NCBI GenBank assembly: GCA_036351375.1
Contig: JAZBOY010000058.1
Span: 15,396 to 79,395 of the forward strand
Direction: 5' to 3'
Length of the DNA stretch: 64,000 nucleotides
Origin: JANQIO01 sp036351375
GTDB lineage: Bacteria > Pseudomonadota > Gammaproteobacteria > Pseudomonadales > Halieaceae
The notes under the pieces are model-generated. The model did no database searches and was not told the DNA's origin. It was given only the letters and a program-made list of their open reading frames with translations. Within the stretch, counting starts at the first letter, position 1; every line of letters starts with the position of its first letter. The position numbers and the translations under genes were made by a program. Shown here one piece after another: positions 27,073-37,496 of the stretch.

Positions 27073-28935
27073 ATGGCGCCAGCAGTAGCCCTCAAAGACC
27101 CCTACCTCGAATCCCGCGTATACGGCACTCGTACCGTACTCGTGCTGGTGGTCGTGATGGTGCTGATGGGCATCCTGATGGCGCGCTACTTTTCCCTGCA
27201 GATCACTCAGTACGAAATCTACCGCACGGAATCCGACCGCAACCGCGTCCAGCTGCAATCGCTGCCCCCCAAGCGCGGGTTGATCTACGACCGCAATGGA
27301 GTGTTGCTGGCCGAGAATCGCCCCAGCTTCGTGCTGTCACTGGTGCTCGAGCGCGTGCCCGACCTGGAAGGGACGCTGGCCACGCTTGCGGAGCTGGTAG
27401 AGATTACCGAATCCGACCTGGAGAAATTCGACACTCGCAGCCACCGCCGCCGCCCCTACGAAGCAGTGCCCCTGCATTTTCGTCTCAGCGAGGAAGAGCG
27501 CGCCCTTTTGGCGGTCAATCGCTACCGCTTGCCCGGTGTGGTGGTCGATGCCCAGCTGATTCGGCACTACCCGCAGGGTGAACTGTTTTCTCACGCTCTC
27601 GGCTACGTGGGCCGCATCAACGAGGAAGAACAGCGCCAGCTCGACGAAGTAGACTACCGGGGCACCAACCATGTCGGCAAAATCGGCGTCGAGAAGTACT
27701 ACGAGGACCAGCTGCACGGCGACGTCGGCTACCAGAATGTGGAGACCAATGCCCTGGGTCGCGTGTTGCGCGTGCTGGAACGCACCGACCCGGTACCGGG
27801 CGCCGACCTGACCCTGTCACTGGACGTCGGCGTACAGCAGGCGGCCTATGCTGCACTGGAGGGCCGGCGCGGCGCGGTGGTGGCAATAGACCCGCGCAAC
27901 GGAGAACTGATCGCCCTGGTCAGCACGCCGGGCTTCGACAGCAACCTGTTCGTCAACGGCATCAGCGGCCGTGACTACTCCGCATTGCGGGAGGACCGGG
28001 ACCTGCCGCTGTTTAACCGCGCGGTGCAGGGGCAGTATCCCCCCGGCTCTACGGTCAAGCCGATTTTCGGGCTGGCGGGGCTGGAGTACGGGCTGGTGAC
28101 CCCGGAGACCTCCATTCCCGATCCCGGTTGGTACACGCTGCCGGGGGAGAAGCGCCGCTTCCGGGACTGGACCCTGCGGGTGCGGGGCACCGGTCACGGC
28201 CGGGCCGTGGACCTGCACCAGGCCATCGAAGAATCCTGCGATGTCTACTTCTATGACCTGGCCCATCGCATGGGTATCGACCGGCTGCATGACTTCACGG
28301 CACCCTTCGGGCTTGGCACCGCCACGGGCCTCGATACCACCAACGAGCGTAGCGGCATCCTCCCCTCCAGCCAGTGGAAGCGGGCCGCCCGCGGCGAGGT
28401 CTGGTTTCCGGGCGAAACCCTCAATGTGGGCATCGGGCAGGGCTACATGTTGGCTACACCGGTCCAGCTGGCAGTCGCCACCTCGGTACTCGCCAGCCGT
28501 GGCCAGTACGCCACGCCGCACTTGCTGCGCGAAGTGAATGGCGAAGCCGTGAATGTGCCGACCTCCAGCGTGGTGGAGGCGGACGAGGCCCACTGGCAGG
28601 TGATCCACGAAGCCATGCACGCGGTCTTGCACGGCGAGCGTGGCTCGGCCAGGGCGGTGGGCCGGAATTCGGCCTTCGCCATGGCCGGCAAGAGCGGCAC
28701 TGCACAGGTCATCGGCATCGCACAGGACGAAGAGTACGACGCCGAGGCCCTGGAAGAACGCTACCGCGACCACGGTCTCTTCGTGGCCTTCGCTCCCTAT
28801 GAGGATCCACAGATAGCCGTGGCTGTGGTGGTCGAAAATGGCGGCGGTGGCAGTACGGTAGCCGCGCCCATCGCCCGCGAGGTGATGGAGCAATATCTGT
28901 TGAACCGGCAGCAGGAGGTCGCTGAGCGTGGCTGA
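27073..28935 (+). CDS. mrdA: Penicillin-binding protein 2 (elongasome transpeptidase)
   Basis: Inner-membrane class B PBP that cross-links peptidoglycan during lateral growth with RodA. 620 residues. N-terminal TM at about 17-37, pedestal domain with PPKRGLIYDRNGVLLAENR, and transpeptidase domain with SxxK Ser326 (PPGSTVKP), an SxN-type ESCDVYFYDLA segment and KSGTAQV at Lys540. The ATG follows the rlmH stop by one base. Its 3' end overlaps the rodA GTG by 8 bp. Confidence 0.96.
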   Translation: MAPAVALKDPYLESRVYGTRTVLVLVVVMVLMGILMARYFSLQITQYEIYRTESDRNRVQLQSLPPKRGLIYDRNGVLLAENRPSFVLSLVLERVPDLEGTLATLAELVEITESDLEKFDTRSHRRRPYEAVPLHFRLSEEERALLAVNRYRLPGVVVDAQLIRHYPQGELFSHALGYVGRINEEEQRQLDEVDYRGTNHVGKIGVEKYYEDQLHGDVGYQNVETNALGRVLRVLERTDPVPGADLTLSLDVGVQQAAYAALEGRRGAVVAIDPRNGELIALVSTPGFDSNLFVNGISGRDYSALREDRDLPLFNRAVQGQYPPGSTVKPIFGLAGLEYGLVTPETSIPDPGWYTLPGEKRRFRDWTLRVRGTGHGRAVDLHQAIEESCDVYFYDLAHRMGIDRLHDFTAPFGLGTATGLDTTNERSGILPSSQWKRAARGEVWFPGETLNVGIGQGYMLATPVQLAVATSVLASRGQYATPHLLREVNGEAVNVPTSSVVEADEAHWQVIHEAMHAVLHGERGSARAVGRNSAFAMAGKSGTAQVIGIAQDEEYDAEALEERYRDHGLFVAFAPYEDPQIAVAVVVENGGGGSTVAAPIAREVMEQYLLNRQQEVAERG

Positions 28936-30067
28936 ATACGTTCGGCAGATGCCCTCTGCCGCCAGCGATCTGGCGCGACGCCCGGCCATTTCCGAGCGCT
29001 TTCACATCGACTTCCCGCTGCTCTTTCTGCTGCTGGCGCTCACCGTGTACGGACTGGTGGTGTTGTACTCCGCCAGCGGCCAGCGCCTCGGCGCAGTCAT
29101 ACGCCAGGCTGAGTATTTTGTCGTCGCCTACACAGTGATGCTGGCGGCGGCCCAGGTCAGCATGCAACGCTATCGACGCTGGGCGCCGATCATCTATCTG
29201 GGTGGGCTGGCATTACTGGCGGCGGTGCTAGTGTTCGGGGTGGGTGCCAAAGGGGCCCAGCGATGGCTGTCCATCGGCGGTTTCCGCTTTCAGCCCTCTG
29301 AGCTGATGAAGCTGGCCATGCCGTTGATGCTGTCCTGGTACCTGGCGGCGCGCGTTCTGCCGCCGCGCTTTATCAATATCCTGGCGGCGCTGGTACTGAT
29401 CGGCGTGCCGGCGGCGCTGATAGTGCGTCAGCCCGACCTCGGCACAGCACTGCTGGTGTCTGCCTCCGGCCTGATTGTGCTGTTCATGGCCGGGATTCGC
29501 TGGCGCTTTATCCTGGGGGCCGTCGTGTTGGCAGTGTTTTCGGCCTGGCCGGCCTGGGTGTACCTGCTGCACGACTACCAGCGCCAGCGCATCCTGACCT
29601 TGCTCAGCCCGGAACGTGACAAGCTGGGCAGCGGCTGGAATATCATCCAGTCCAAGACGGCAATCGGCTCTGGCGGCTGGAGCGGCAAGGGGTGGCTGAA
29701 CGGCACCCAGTCCCAGCTCGATTTCCTGCCGGAGAGCCATACGGATTTCATCATCGCGGTACTGGCGGAAGAATTCGGGCTGCGCGGAGTGATGCTGCTG
29801 CTTGCCATCTACCTGCTGATTTTCGTGCGCGGTTTCTGGATCGGCATGCACGCCCAGGACAGCTTTTCGCGGCTGATGGCAGCCGCGCTGACACTGACAT
29901 TTTTCATTTACGTGTTCGTGAACATGGGCATGGTATCCGGCCTGCTGCCGGTAGTGGGTGTGCCGCTGCCGCTGGTCAGCGCCGGTGGCACCTCCATAGT
30001 AACGCTGATGGCGGGCTTCGGTATCCTGATGGCGATCAGTACCGAGCGCCGCCTGGTCATCCGGTAA
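28928..30067 (+). CDS. rodA: SEDS glycosyltransferase RodA (GTG start)
   Basis: Polymerises lipid II in the elongasome as partner of PBP2. 379 residues and ten hydrophobic segments. SEDS signatures: GAKGAQRWLSIGGFRFQPSELMKLA, the RQPDLGTALLV loop with the putative catalytic Asp, GSGGWSGKGWLNGTQSQLDFLPESHTDFI, and a C-terminal PLPLVSAGGTS motif. GTG start within the end of mrdA. The N-terminal cytoplasmic tail of about 25 residues is slightly longer than in E. coli. Confidence 0.95.
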   Translation: MAEYVRQMPSAASDLARRPAISERFHIDFPLLFLLLALTVYGLVVLYSASGQRLGAVIRQAEYFVVAYTVMLAAAQVSMQRYRRWAPIIYLGGLALLAAVLVFGVGAKGAQRWLSIGGFRFQPSELMKLAMPLMLSWYLAARVLPPRFINILAALVLIGVPAALIVRQPDLGTALLVSASGLIVLFMAGIRWRFILGAVVLAVFSAWPAWVYLLHDYQRQRILTLLSPERDKLGSGWNIIQSKTAIGSGGWSGKGWLNGTQSQLDFLPESHTDFIIAVLAEEFGLRGVMLLLAIYLLIFVRGFWIGMHAQDSFSRLMAAALTLTFFIYVFVNMGMVSGLLPVVGVPLPLVSAGGTSIVTLMAGFGILMAISTERRLVIR

Positions 30068-30091
30068 TGAGTCAAAGGAGATAGCTCAAGC

Positions 30092-31078
30092 ATGAGGATT
30101 GCGAGAGGGCTGGCGCTGTTAGCCGGCTGCTGGTTGGGAGTTGTGGTGAGCGGCGCTGCCGCCCAGGGTTACGCCGACCATCCGGCGGCGCAGTCGCTGA
30201 TCGAGGAAATGGTCAGGACCGAAGGCTTCGACCAGGCCGAGCTACAAGCCCTGTTTGCCGACGCCAGTCGCAAGGATTCTATTCTCGAGGCGATCGCCAG
30301 GCCGGCTGAAAAAACCAAGCCCTGGCATGAATACCGCGATATCTTCGTTACCGAGACCCGCACCCAGCAGGGGCTCGAATTTGCCCAGCGCCACGCCGAG
30401 ACCCTGCAGCGGGCTGAGCGCACCTACGGCGTACCCGCGGAGCTGATCGTCGCCATCATCGGTGTGGAAACGCGCTATGGCCGCAACAAGGGCAGCTACC
30501 GCGTCATCGACGCACTCTCCACCCTGGCTTTCGACTATCCGCCGCGTTCACCGTTTTTCAGCGGCGAACTGCGGGCCTTCCTGGTGATGACCCGGGAGCA
30601 GGGCCTGCCTGCCGCCGAGCTCAAGGGCTCCTACGCCGGGGCCATGGGCTTCGGCCAGTTCATACCTTCATCCTATCGGGCGTATGCAGTGGATTTCGAT
30701 GAAGACGGCGTGGTCGACATCATCAACAACCCGGTGGATGCCATTGGCAGCGTGGCCAACTACTTCAAGCGCCACCGCTGGCGCCCGGGACTGCCGGTGA
30801 CAGCGCCGGCCACGGTGGGCGACAAATTCCGCGAGGAGTGGATGAACGACGGCCTGAAGCCGAAGCGCAGCCTGGCGGTGTTGGCCACGGGTGGCATATT
30901 CCCGACGGTGGAGATGGCGCCCGACACGCTGGCGACGGCGATGCTGTTGGACGGTGAGGCCGGCGAGGAGTACTGGCTGGGCTGGCACAATTTTTACGTC
31001 ATCACGCGCTACAACCACAGTGCCATGTATGCCATGGCGGTCTACCAGCTGAGTGAAGCCATTCGGGAGCGGTTGTGA
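30092..31078 (+). CDS. mltB: Membrane-bound lytic murein transglycosylase B
   Basis: Cleaves the MurNAc-GlcNAc bond with 1,6-anhydro formation. 328 residues. The N-terminus is a signal peptide ending AAAQ; I see no lipobox Cys, so unlike E. coli MltB it may be soluble in the periplasm. The catalytic Glu is in IIGVETRYGRNKGSYRVIDALSTLAFDYP, followed by the family GAMGFGQFIPSSYRAYAVDFDEDG block and the C-terminal YNHSAMYAMAVYQL. Its end overlaps the rlpA GTG. Confidence 0.93.
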   Translation: MRIARGLALLAGCWLGVVVSGAAAQGYADHPAAQSLIEEMVRTEGFDQAELQALFADASRKDSILEAIARPAEKTKPWHEYRDIFVTETRTQQGLEFAQRHAETLQRAERTYGVPAELIVAIIGVETRYGRNKGSYRVIDALSTLAFDYPPRSPFFSGELRAFLVMTREQGLPAAELKGSYAGAMGFGQFIPSSYRAYAVDFDEDGVVDIINNPVDAIGSVANYFKRHRWRPGLPVTAPATVGDKFREEWMNDGLKPKRSLAVLATGGIFPTVEMAPDTLATAMLLDGEAGEEYWLGWHNFYVITRYNHSAMYAMAVYQLSEAIRERL

Positions 31079-31878
31079 GCAGGGCCCTTTGGCGGCTTGG
31101 CCTGGGCCTGGCGCTGGCCTGTCTGCAGGCGGCCTGTACCCAGACTTCACTGGAGCCCGCGGACGGCAAGCCGCTGTACGAACTGTCTGCGGACGAAGTG
31201 GTCGAGCCCATCCCGCGGCCCGAGAAACTGGTAGCTGCGGGCAACTCCAGCCCCTACCAGGTCAATGGCCAGACCTACCAGGTGATGCGCAGTGGAGCCG
31301 GCTACCGCGAGCGGGGCATTGCCTCCTGGTACGGCCGCAAGTTCCACGGTCGCAAGACCGCCAACGGTGAAACCTTCAATGCCTACCGGGCAACGGCCGC
31401 CCACCGGTCGCTACCGATTCCCGCCTGGGTGCGGGTCACCAATCTCGACAACGGCCGTAGCATGGTGGTCAGGGTCAACGACCGCGGCCCCTTCCACCCG
31501 GATCGCGTTATCGACCTGTCCTATGCGGCGGCCGTGAAGCTGGGTTTTGCCGACCGCGGCACAGCCCGGGTGGAAGTGGCGACAATCGACGTGCCCGGTA
31601 GCAGCGACCTGCGCGCCGGTGGCTTGCTCGGTACGCCCCGCGGCGACTACCGCTACATCCAGGTGGGTGCCTTCAGCGAGATGGAGAGCGCCCGCGCCCT
31701 GGGGCAACGCCTCGAGGGCCAGATGAACGCGCCGGTGGCGGTATCGGAAATCGTGCTTGGCGACAGCGCCTTTTACCGGGTCAGGGTGGGCCCGGTGGAC
31801 GATCACCGGCGCCTGCTGGCGCTGCAGAACCAGCTCAGGACCCTGGGCTTTCCGGAAACCCGACTGATGCCCGACTAG
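31075..31878 (+). CDS. rlpA: RlpA-type septal lytic transglycosylase with SPOR domain
   Basis: Lipoprotein cleaving denuded glycan strands at the septum. 267 residues from GTG 31075 (overlapping the mltB TGA). Lipobox LQAAC gives the lipidated Cys at about residue 22. The double-psi beta-barrel with GIASWYGRKFHGRKTANGE and VRVNDRGPFHPDRVIDLSYAAA carries the catalytic residues. The C-terminal SPOR domain (about 187-265, YIQVGAFSEMESARALGQRL) binds denuded glycans. As in Pseudomonas it sits between mltB and dacA. Confidence 0.94.
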   Translation: MSRALWRLGLGLALACLQAACTQTSLEPADGKPLYELSADEVVEPIPRPEKLVAAGNSSPYQVNGQTYQVMRSGAGYRERGIASWYGRKFHGRKTANGETFNAYRATAAHRSLPIPAWVRVTNLDNGRSMVVRVNDRGPFHPDRVIDLSYAAAVKLGFADRGTARVEVATIDVPGSSDLRAGGLLGTPRGDYRYIQVGAFSEMESARALGQRLEGQMNAPVAVSEIVLGDSAFYRVRVGPVDDHRRLLALQNQLRTLGFPETRLMPD

Positions 31879-31978
31879 CGGCACCTATACGGGCGGCCTT
31901 ATTTCGTACTCCGCAGTCATGCGTTAACATTCCCCGCGAGCGGCCGGGCCGCAGTCAAACAACACCAAACAGGTACCC

Positions 31979-33172
31979 ATGAAGCGTTTTTCCCTTTCGA
32001 TGATCCGCAGCTGTTCACCCGTTCTCGCCCTGCTGGCGACCCTCGTGCTGTCCGTGGCAATGGCCCGGGCCGCGGTATTGCCGCCGCCACCCGACGTGGC
32101 CGGCAGCGCCTGGATTCTCGCGGATGCCGATACCGGCTATGTCATCACGGAGAACAATGCCGATGAGCGCCTGGCACCGGCGAGCCTGACCAAGCTGATG
32201 ACCAGCTATGTGTTGGCGAGCGAGCTGGCCGCGGGCCGCGTCAGCAACGACGACGTGGTCCAGGTCAGCGAAAATGCCTGGGCCCAGAACCCCCTGTTTG
32301 CCGGCTCTTCCCTTATGTGGATCGAGCCGGGCAAGCCGGTGAGCCTGCTGCAGTTGCACCGGGGTGTAGTGATTTCTTCCGGCAACGACGCGTCGGTGGC
32401 GATTGCCGAGCACGTGGCCGGCAGCGAGAGCGCCTTCGCCGACATGATGAATGCCCACGCCAAAGAGCTGGGCATGACCGGTACCCACTTCGTGAATTCT
32501 CACGGCCTGCCGGATCCGGACCACTACACCACCGCCCGCGACCTGGTGCTGCTGGCGGACGCGCTCATCGAACGCTTCCCGGAAGAGTACGCGCTGTACA
32601 AGGAGCGCGAGTACACCTACAACAACATCCGCCAGTACAATCGCAACGCGCTGCTGGCGGAAGACCCCTCGGTTGACGGCCTCAAGACCGGCCACACGGA
32701 AGAGGCGGGTTACTGCCTGGTGGCGTCAGCCGAGCGCAACGGCATGCGCCTGATCTCGGTAGTGCTGGGGGCAGACAGTGAACGCTCCCGCAAGGCGGAG
32801 TCTCGCAAGCTGCTGAACTATGGCTTTCGGACCTTCGAGACCCTGTCGCTCTACAGCGCCGGTGAGGAGCTCGCCACTACGCGGGTGTGGATGGGTCTGC
32901 AGGAGAGCCTGTCACTGGGGGTGGATCGTACCATTCGCATGACCATTCCCCGCGGTGGCCGCGACGACCTGGATGCCGCGATGGAGATCGACAAGGTGAT
33001 CAAGGCGCCGGTGATGCGCGGCGATACCCACGGTGCCCTGGTGGTGAAGCTGAATGGGGAAACCCTGCTCAACGAGCCGCTGGTGGCGTTGGAGGCAATC
33101 GAACCCGCCGGCTTCTTTGCGCGCCTCTGGGACAGCATCCAGCTGTTCTTTATCCAGCTGTTTGGCAATTGA
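31979..33172 (+). CDS. dacA: D-alanyl-D-alanine carboxypeptidase (PBP5/6 type)
   Basis: Periplasmic carboxypeptidase trimming pentapeptides, anchored by a C-terminal amphipathic helix. 397 residues. Signal peptide to about residue 31 (VAMARA). Active-site motifs: Ser69-xx-Lys72 (SLTK), Ser134-Gly-Asn (SGN) and Lys236-Thr-Gly (KTG). The beta-rich domain II and the tail FFARLWDSIQLFFIQLFGN (membrane anchor) are complete. 100 bp separates it from rlpA, so an internal promoter is possible. Confidence 0.96.
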   Translation: MKRFSLSMIRSCSPVLALLATLVLSVAMARAAVLPPPPDVAGSAWILADADTGYVITENNADERLAPASLTKLMTSYVLASELAAGRVSNDDVVQVSENAWAQNPLFAGSSLMWIEPGKPVSLLQLHRGVVISSGNDASVAIAEHVAGSESAFADMMNAHAKELGMTGTHFVNSHGLPDPDHYTTARDLVLLADALIERFPEEYALYKEREYTYNNIRQYNRNALLAEDPSVDGLKTGHTEEAGYCLVASAERNGMRLISVVLGADSERSRKAESRKLLNYGFRTFETLSLYSAGEELATTRVWMGLQESLSLGVDRTIRMTIPRGGRDDLDAAMEIDKVIKAPVMRGDTHGALVVKLNGETLLNEPLVALEAIEPAGFFARLWDSIQLFFIQLFGN

Positions 33173-33187
33173 TAGACGGCAGAGCAC

Positions 33188-33448
33188 GTGGAACCACCCA
33201 AGATAGAATTTCCCTGCGACTACCCGGTCAAGGTGCTGGGTCGCAGCGTACCGGAATTTGAAACCGTGGTGACCGAGGTCATCGAGCGCCACGCCCCCGG
33301 CTTTGAGCGCGAAACCGTCAGCCTGCGGGCCAGCCGCGAGGGTACCTTCGTGGCCCTGACCGTACAGATCACCGCTACCGGCAAACCCCAGCTCGAGGCC
33401 CTGCACCAGGACCTGTTGGCCACCGGGCTGGTGCAGATGGTCATCTAG
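33188..33448 (+). CDS. ybeD: YbeD/DUF493 family protein (GTG start)
   Basis: 86-residue ACT-like fold protein. Motifs KIEFPCDYPVKVLGRS at the N-terminus and SREGTFVALTVQITATGKPQLEALHQDL in the middle identify DUF493. Function unknown; the dacA-ybeD-lipB order is conserved in gammaproteobacteria and a regulatory role in lipoate metabolism has been guessed from it. GTG start 15 bp after dacA. Confidence 0.9.
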   Translation: MEPPKIEFPCDYPVKVLGRSVPEFETVVTEVIERHAPGFERETVSLRASREGTFVALTVQITATGKPQLEALHQDLLATGLVQMVI

Positions 33449-33465
33449 GCCACCGGCAGCGGCCC

Positions 33466-34095
33466 ATGCAGATTGTCAGGCTTGGCGAGGCGGACTACCT
33501 GTCCACCTGGGAGGCCATGCGCGACTACACCGACCAGCGTGACGAGCACAGTGATGACCAGCTGTGGCTGGTGCAGCACCCGCCCGTGTTTACCCAGGGG
33601 CAGGCGGGCAAGGCCGAGCACCTGCTGACGCCCGGCGATATTCCCGTTGTGCAGGCGGACCGTGGCGGCCAGGTCACCTATCACGGTCCGGGCCAGTGGG
33701 TGCTGTACCTGTTGCTGGATCTCCGCCGCCGCGGCCTGGGCGTGCGCGCACTGGTGGATGTTATCGAGCAGGGCATCGTCGGGCTGCTGGCGGGCTATGG
33801 CATCAGCGCCGCACCGCGGCCCGATGCCCCGGGCGTTTACGTCGAGGCTGCCAAGATCGCGTCGCTCGGGCTGCGTGTGCGGCGCGGCTGCAGCTATCAC
33901 GGGCTGGCCTTGAACGTTGACATGGACCTCTCACCCTTCGACCGCATCAATCCCTGCGGCCATGCCGGTATGCCGGTGACCAGCCTGCGCCAGTGCCTGG
34001 CGCAGGGTGCGGACATGCCATCGATGGATTCAGTGGGTGAGGCCTTGCTGGCGGCCATCCGGCTGCAGCTGGAGACGAGGGCAAGCCGGCGTTAG
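33466..34095 (+). CDS. lipB: Octanoyl-[ACP]:protein N-octanoyltransferase
   Basis: Moves octanoate from ACP to the lipoyl domains of 2-oxoacid dehydrogenases and GcvH. 209 residues. HPPVFTQGQAGKAEHLL and GGQVTYHGPGQWVLYLLLDL are family blocks; the catalytic Lys130 (AAKIASLG) and Cys164 (NPCGHAGM) dyad is intact. lipA, usually next, is not here: the following gene is on the opposite strand and their stop codons overlap (TTAG). Confidence 0.95.
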   Translation: MQIVRLGEADYLSTWEAMRDYTDQRDEHSDDQLWLVQHPPVFTQGQAGKAEHLLTPGDIPVVQADRGGQVTYHGPGQWVLYLLLDLRRRGLGVRALVDVIEQGIVGLLAGYGISAAPRPDAPGVYVEAAKIASLGLRVRRGCSYHGLALNVDMDLSPFDRINPCGHAGMPVTSLRQCLAQGADMPSMDSVGEALLAAIRLQLETRASRR

Positions 34096-35354
34096 CCTGT
34101 TTCGCCGTCGGTGCGCGGTAAGGTGAGCAGTACCCGGGCGCCGCCGCCCTTGCGGTTGGATAACTCCAGCGTGCCGCCGTAGCGAGAGATGGTGGCATTG
34201 CAGATCAACAGGCCGACGCCCATGCCCTGGTTTTTCTCCACCACCGCCGCCTTGCGCCGCACGCCGAGCATGGATTCCGGGAAGCCGGGCCCGTTATCGT
34301 CGACCCTGATCTGGCAGCTGCTGTCGTCCCAGCGCACATCCACTCGGATGTCCCGGGGTTCGGCGTCCGCCGCGTTATTGAGGATGTGCTCAAGTGCCTG
34401 GGAGAGTCCGTACTCCGCTTCCAGGCGCGGCGATTCACCGCTGCCGGAGTGGGTGACCTCGGCATCGGCATCGGGCCTGCTGCGCAGCCACTGGTTGACC
34501 GTGGCTACCACGAAACCCGCCAGTTCAACCCAACGCTTCTCACCGCCCTCGGTCAGGCGTGCGGTACGCGACAGCTTGTCGAGAACCGAGCGACAGTGCT
34601 CCAGCTGGTCGGCCAGCAGCAGGAAGTCTTCGCGATGTTTCGGGTCTGCGGCAAACTCGCCCAGCTCCTCGACTACGGAAGTCATGGTAGCCAGCGGCGT
34701 GCCCAGCTCCGACGCGGTGCCCGCGGCCAGGCTGGCCAGTGCGGCCAGGTGTAGCTGTTCGGTGGCGTTTTCCTCGGCCTCAACCGGGGCGCGCAGGAAT
34801 TTCCGCACCGACACGGCCATCTCGCCGCCGAACCAGGCCAGCACCAGGGCGGCCAGCAGCAGGGCAACCCAACTGGCAACGTTGGCAACAGAGAGCGACT
34901 CGGGTGCCGGGTTGTAGACCGGTATCGGCTGGTGCGCGAAGATCAGCCCGATAAAGCTGGCCACGCATAGCAAGGTGACCACGCGACTGTAGAGCCGCGG
35001 CATCATGATGGCGCCAAAGCCGATCAGCACCAGGTAGTAGGCCACCAGCGGGTTATAGGCACCGCCTGCGAAATACAGCAGCGCCGTCAGGCCGCCGATG
35101 TCCAGCAGCAGCTGGATAAAGCATTCGGCATCGTGCACTGGCCAGGGTTTGGTCAGGCGCAGGAAGCTGAACAGGGTGATCAGGGTGAGCGCGCCAAGGG
35201 CGATCAGGTAGCCGTCTCCCGGCGCCTGTTCGGTGCCGCGCGACAGCAGGAACAGGAGCGCGCCGGCGTGGACGAGAATAGCGGCGCAGCGTGCATACAG
35301 CAGGTTGCGTAGGCAGCTTCCAGCAATGCCAGGGTGATAATCACCGGGTTCCAT
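34092..35354 (-). CDS. RegB/PrrB-like sensor histidine kinase lacking the H-box histidine
   Basis: 420 residues from the ATG at 35354 (an in-frame ATG 12 codons earlier is possible). Six hydrophobic segments fill the first ~180 residues and include GGAYNPL at 97-103, the quinone-binding-type motif of RegB/PrrB. The dimerisation helix reads LAAGTASELGTPLATM where the family has AAHELGTPLAT: the phospho-acceptor His is Ser215 (codon 34712-34710, TCG). The redox-type Cys254 (HCRSVL) is kept, as are the N-box (HILNNAADAE), G1 DNGPGF and G2 GMGVGL, so ATP binding should persist. No response regulator gene is nearby. Family placement is good; signalling competence is doubtful. Confidence 0.85.
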   Translation of the reverse strand: MEPGDYHPGIAGSCLRNLLYARCAAILVHAGALLFLLSRGTEQAPGDGYLIALGALTLITLFSFLRLTKPWPVHDAECFIQLLLDIGGLTALLYFAGGAYNPLVAYYLVLIGFGAIMMPRLYSRVVTLLCVASFIGLIFAHQPIPVYNPAPESLSVANVASWVALLLAALVLAWFGGEMAVSVRKFLRAPVEAEENATEQLHLAALASLAAGTASELGTPLATMTSVVEELGEFAADPKHREDFLLLADQLEHCRSVLDKLSRTARLTEGGEKRWVELAGFVVATVNQWLRSRPDADAEVTHSGSGESPRLEAEYGLSQALEHILNNAADAEPRDIRVDVRWDDSSCQIRVDDNGPGFPESMLGVRRKAAVVEKNQGMGVGLLICNATISRYGGTLELSNRKGGGARVLLTLPRTDGETG

Positions 35355-35360
35355 GGTCGG

Positions 35361-35389
35361 ATTATAGACCGATCTGTCACTCGCCAGCA
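35361..35389 (-). promoter_or_regulatory. Candidate promoter of the RegB-like gene
   Basis: Minus-strand TATAAT (35366-35361) only 6 bp before the ATG at 35354; the -35 region (TGCTGG) is poor. If used, the message would be leaderless or nearly so. Confidence 0.35.
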
Positions 35390-35402
35390 TTCCGCGTATA
35401 AT
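35374..35402 (+). promoter_or_regulatory. Candidate prfC promoter
   Basis: -35 CTGTCA (35374-35379, 4/6), 17-bp spacer, consensus -10 TATAAT (35397-35402), 32 bp before the prfC ATG. It overlaps the opposing promoter of the sensor kinase gene. Confidence 0.5.
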
Positions 35403-35434
35403 CCGCGCTCCGTCAAGTACCTGTACCCGAGAGT

Positions 35435-37027
<1,593 letters not shown>

Positions 37028-37039
37028 TGTGCCACTAAC

Positions 37040-37230
37040 GGCGGGCCGGTGTGCAAGGCAGGCATCGAAACGGCCGCAGTGCTCGCATCCACGCCGGCTG
37101 CTGTGGAACTCAACCATTTTTGCTGCGCAAAAATTGGGATTCGAACAGTCCTCGCAGAAAGCCCCGTCGTGGATGCGAGCACCAAGCGCGGCCTGAAGGT
37201 TTCGATGCCTGCCTTGCGCACCGGCCCGCC
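37040..37230 (-). repeat. Structured hairpin element, copy 1 (E1, minus orientation)
   Basis: 191-nt near-palindrome 13 bp after prfC. P1: 37040-37051/37219-37230 (12 bp) plus 37053-37071/37199-37217 (19 bp). P2: GGCCGC (37072-37077) / GCGGCC (37188-37193). P3: 37079-37092/37169-37182 (14 bp). P4: ATTTTTGC (37116-37123) / GCAAAAAT (37127-37134). Read on the minus strand it shares with copy 2 a CGAAACCTTCAGG block, a GCTT bulge, GCGAG-ACTGT-CGA-TCCC, a GCA tetraloop-like tip and a GAGTT segment. No ORF inside. Confidence 0.85.
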
Positions 37231-37496
37231 ACCACCGAGTTAATCAAGTCGATTCCTGGCAGTCTTTGATGATTGCTCAGTATAAGGCGCCCCCTGCACT
37301 CCGCCTTCTCGCTCAGAGACCCCTCAGGCTTGGCCCTCTCGAAGGTCAAATGCTTGGAATATAAATTCTCACAATCGGATAGCAGGTTTGGAAGCTTGAG
37401 TGGACTTGGAGAGAGCTACTGGATGATTATCATGCAAAGCCAAGTATCCCGGTTCGCCCAGTTGTTCGGAACTGGTGATCGTTGGCTGGATAGAGA
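37231..37496. other. Spacer between the two hairpin elements
   Basis: 266 bp with no gene and no homology that I recognise. Lower GC than the surroundings. It could be decayed sequence. Confidence 0.4.

Noticed and set aside
37096..37155. tRNA fragment, because the core has TTCGAATCCC resembling a T-loop
   Set aside because: The flanks do not pair as a T-stem, and copy 2 has TCCGAGTCCC; the resemblance is short and the rest is not tRNA-like.
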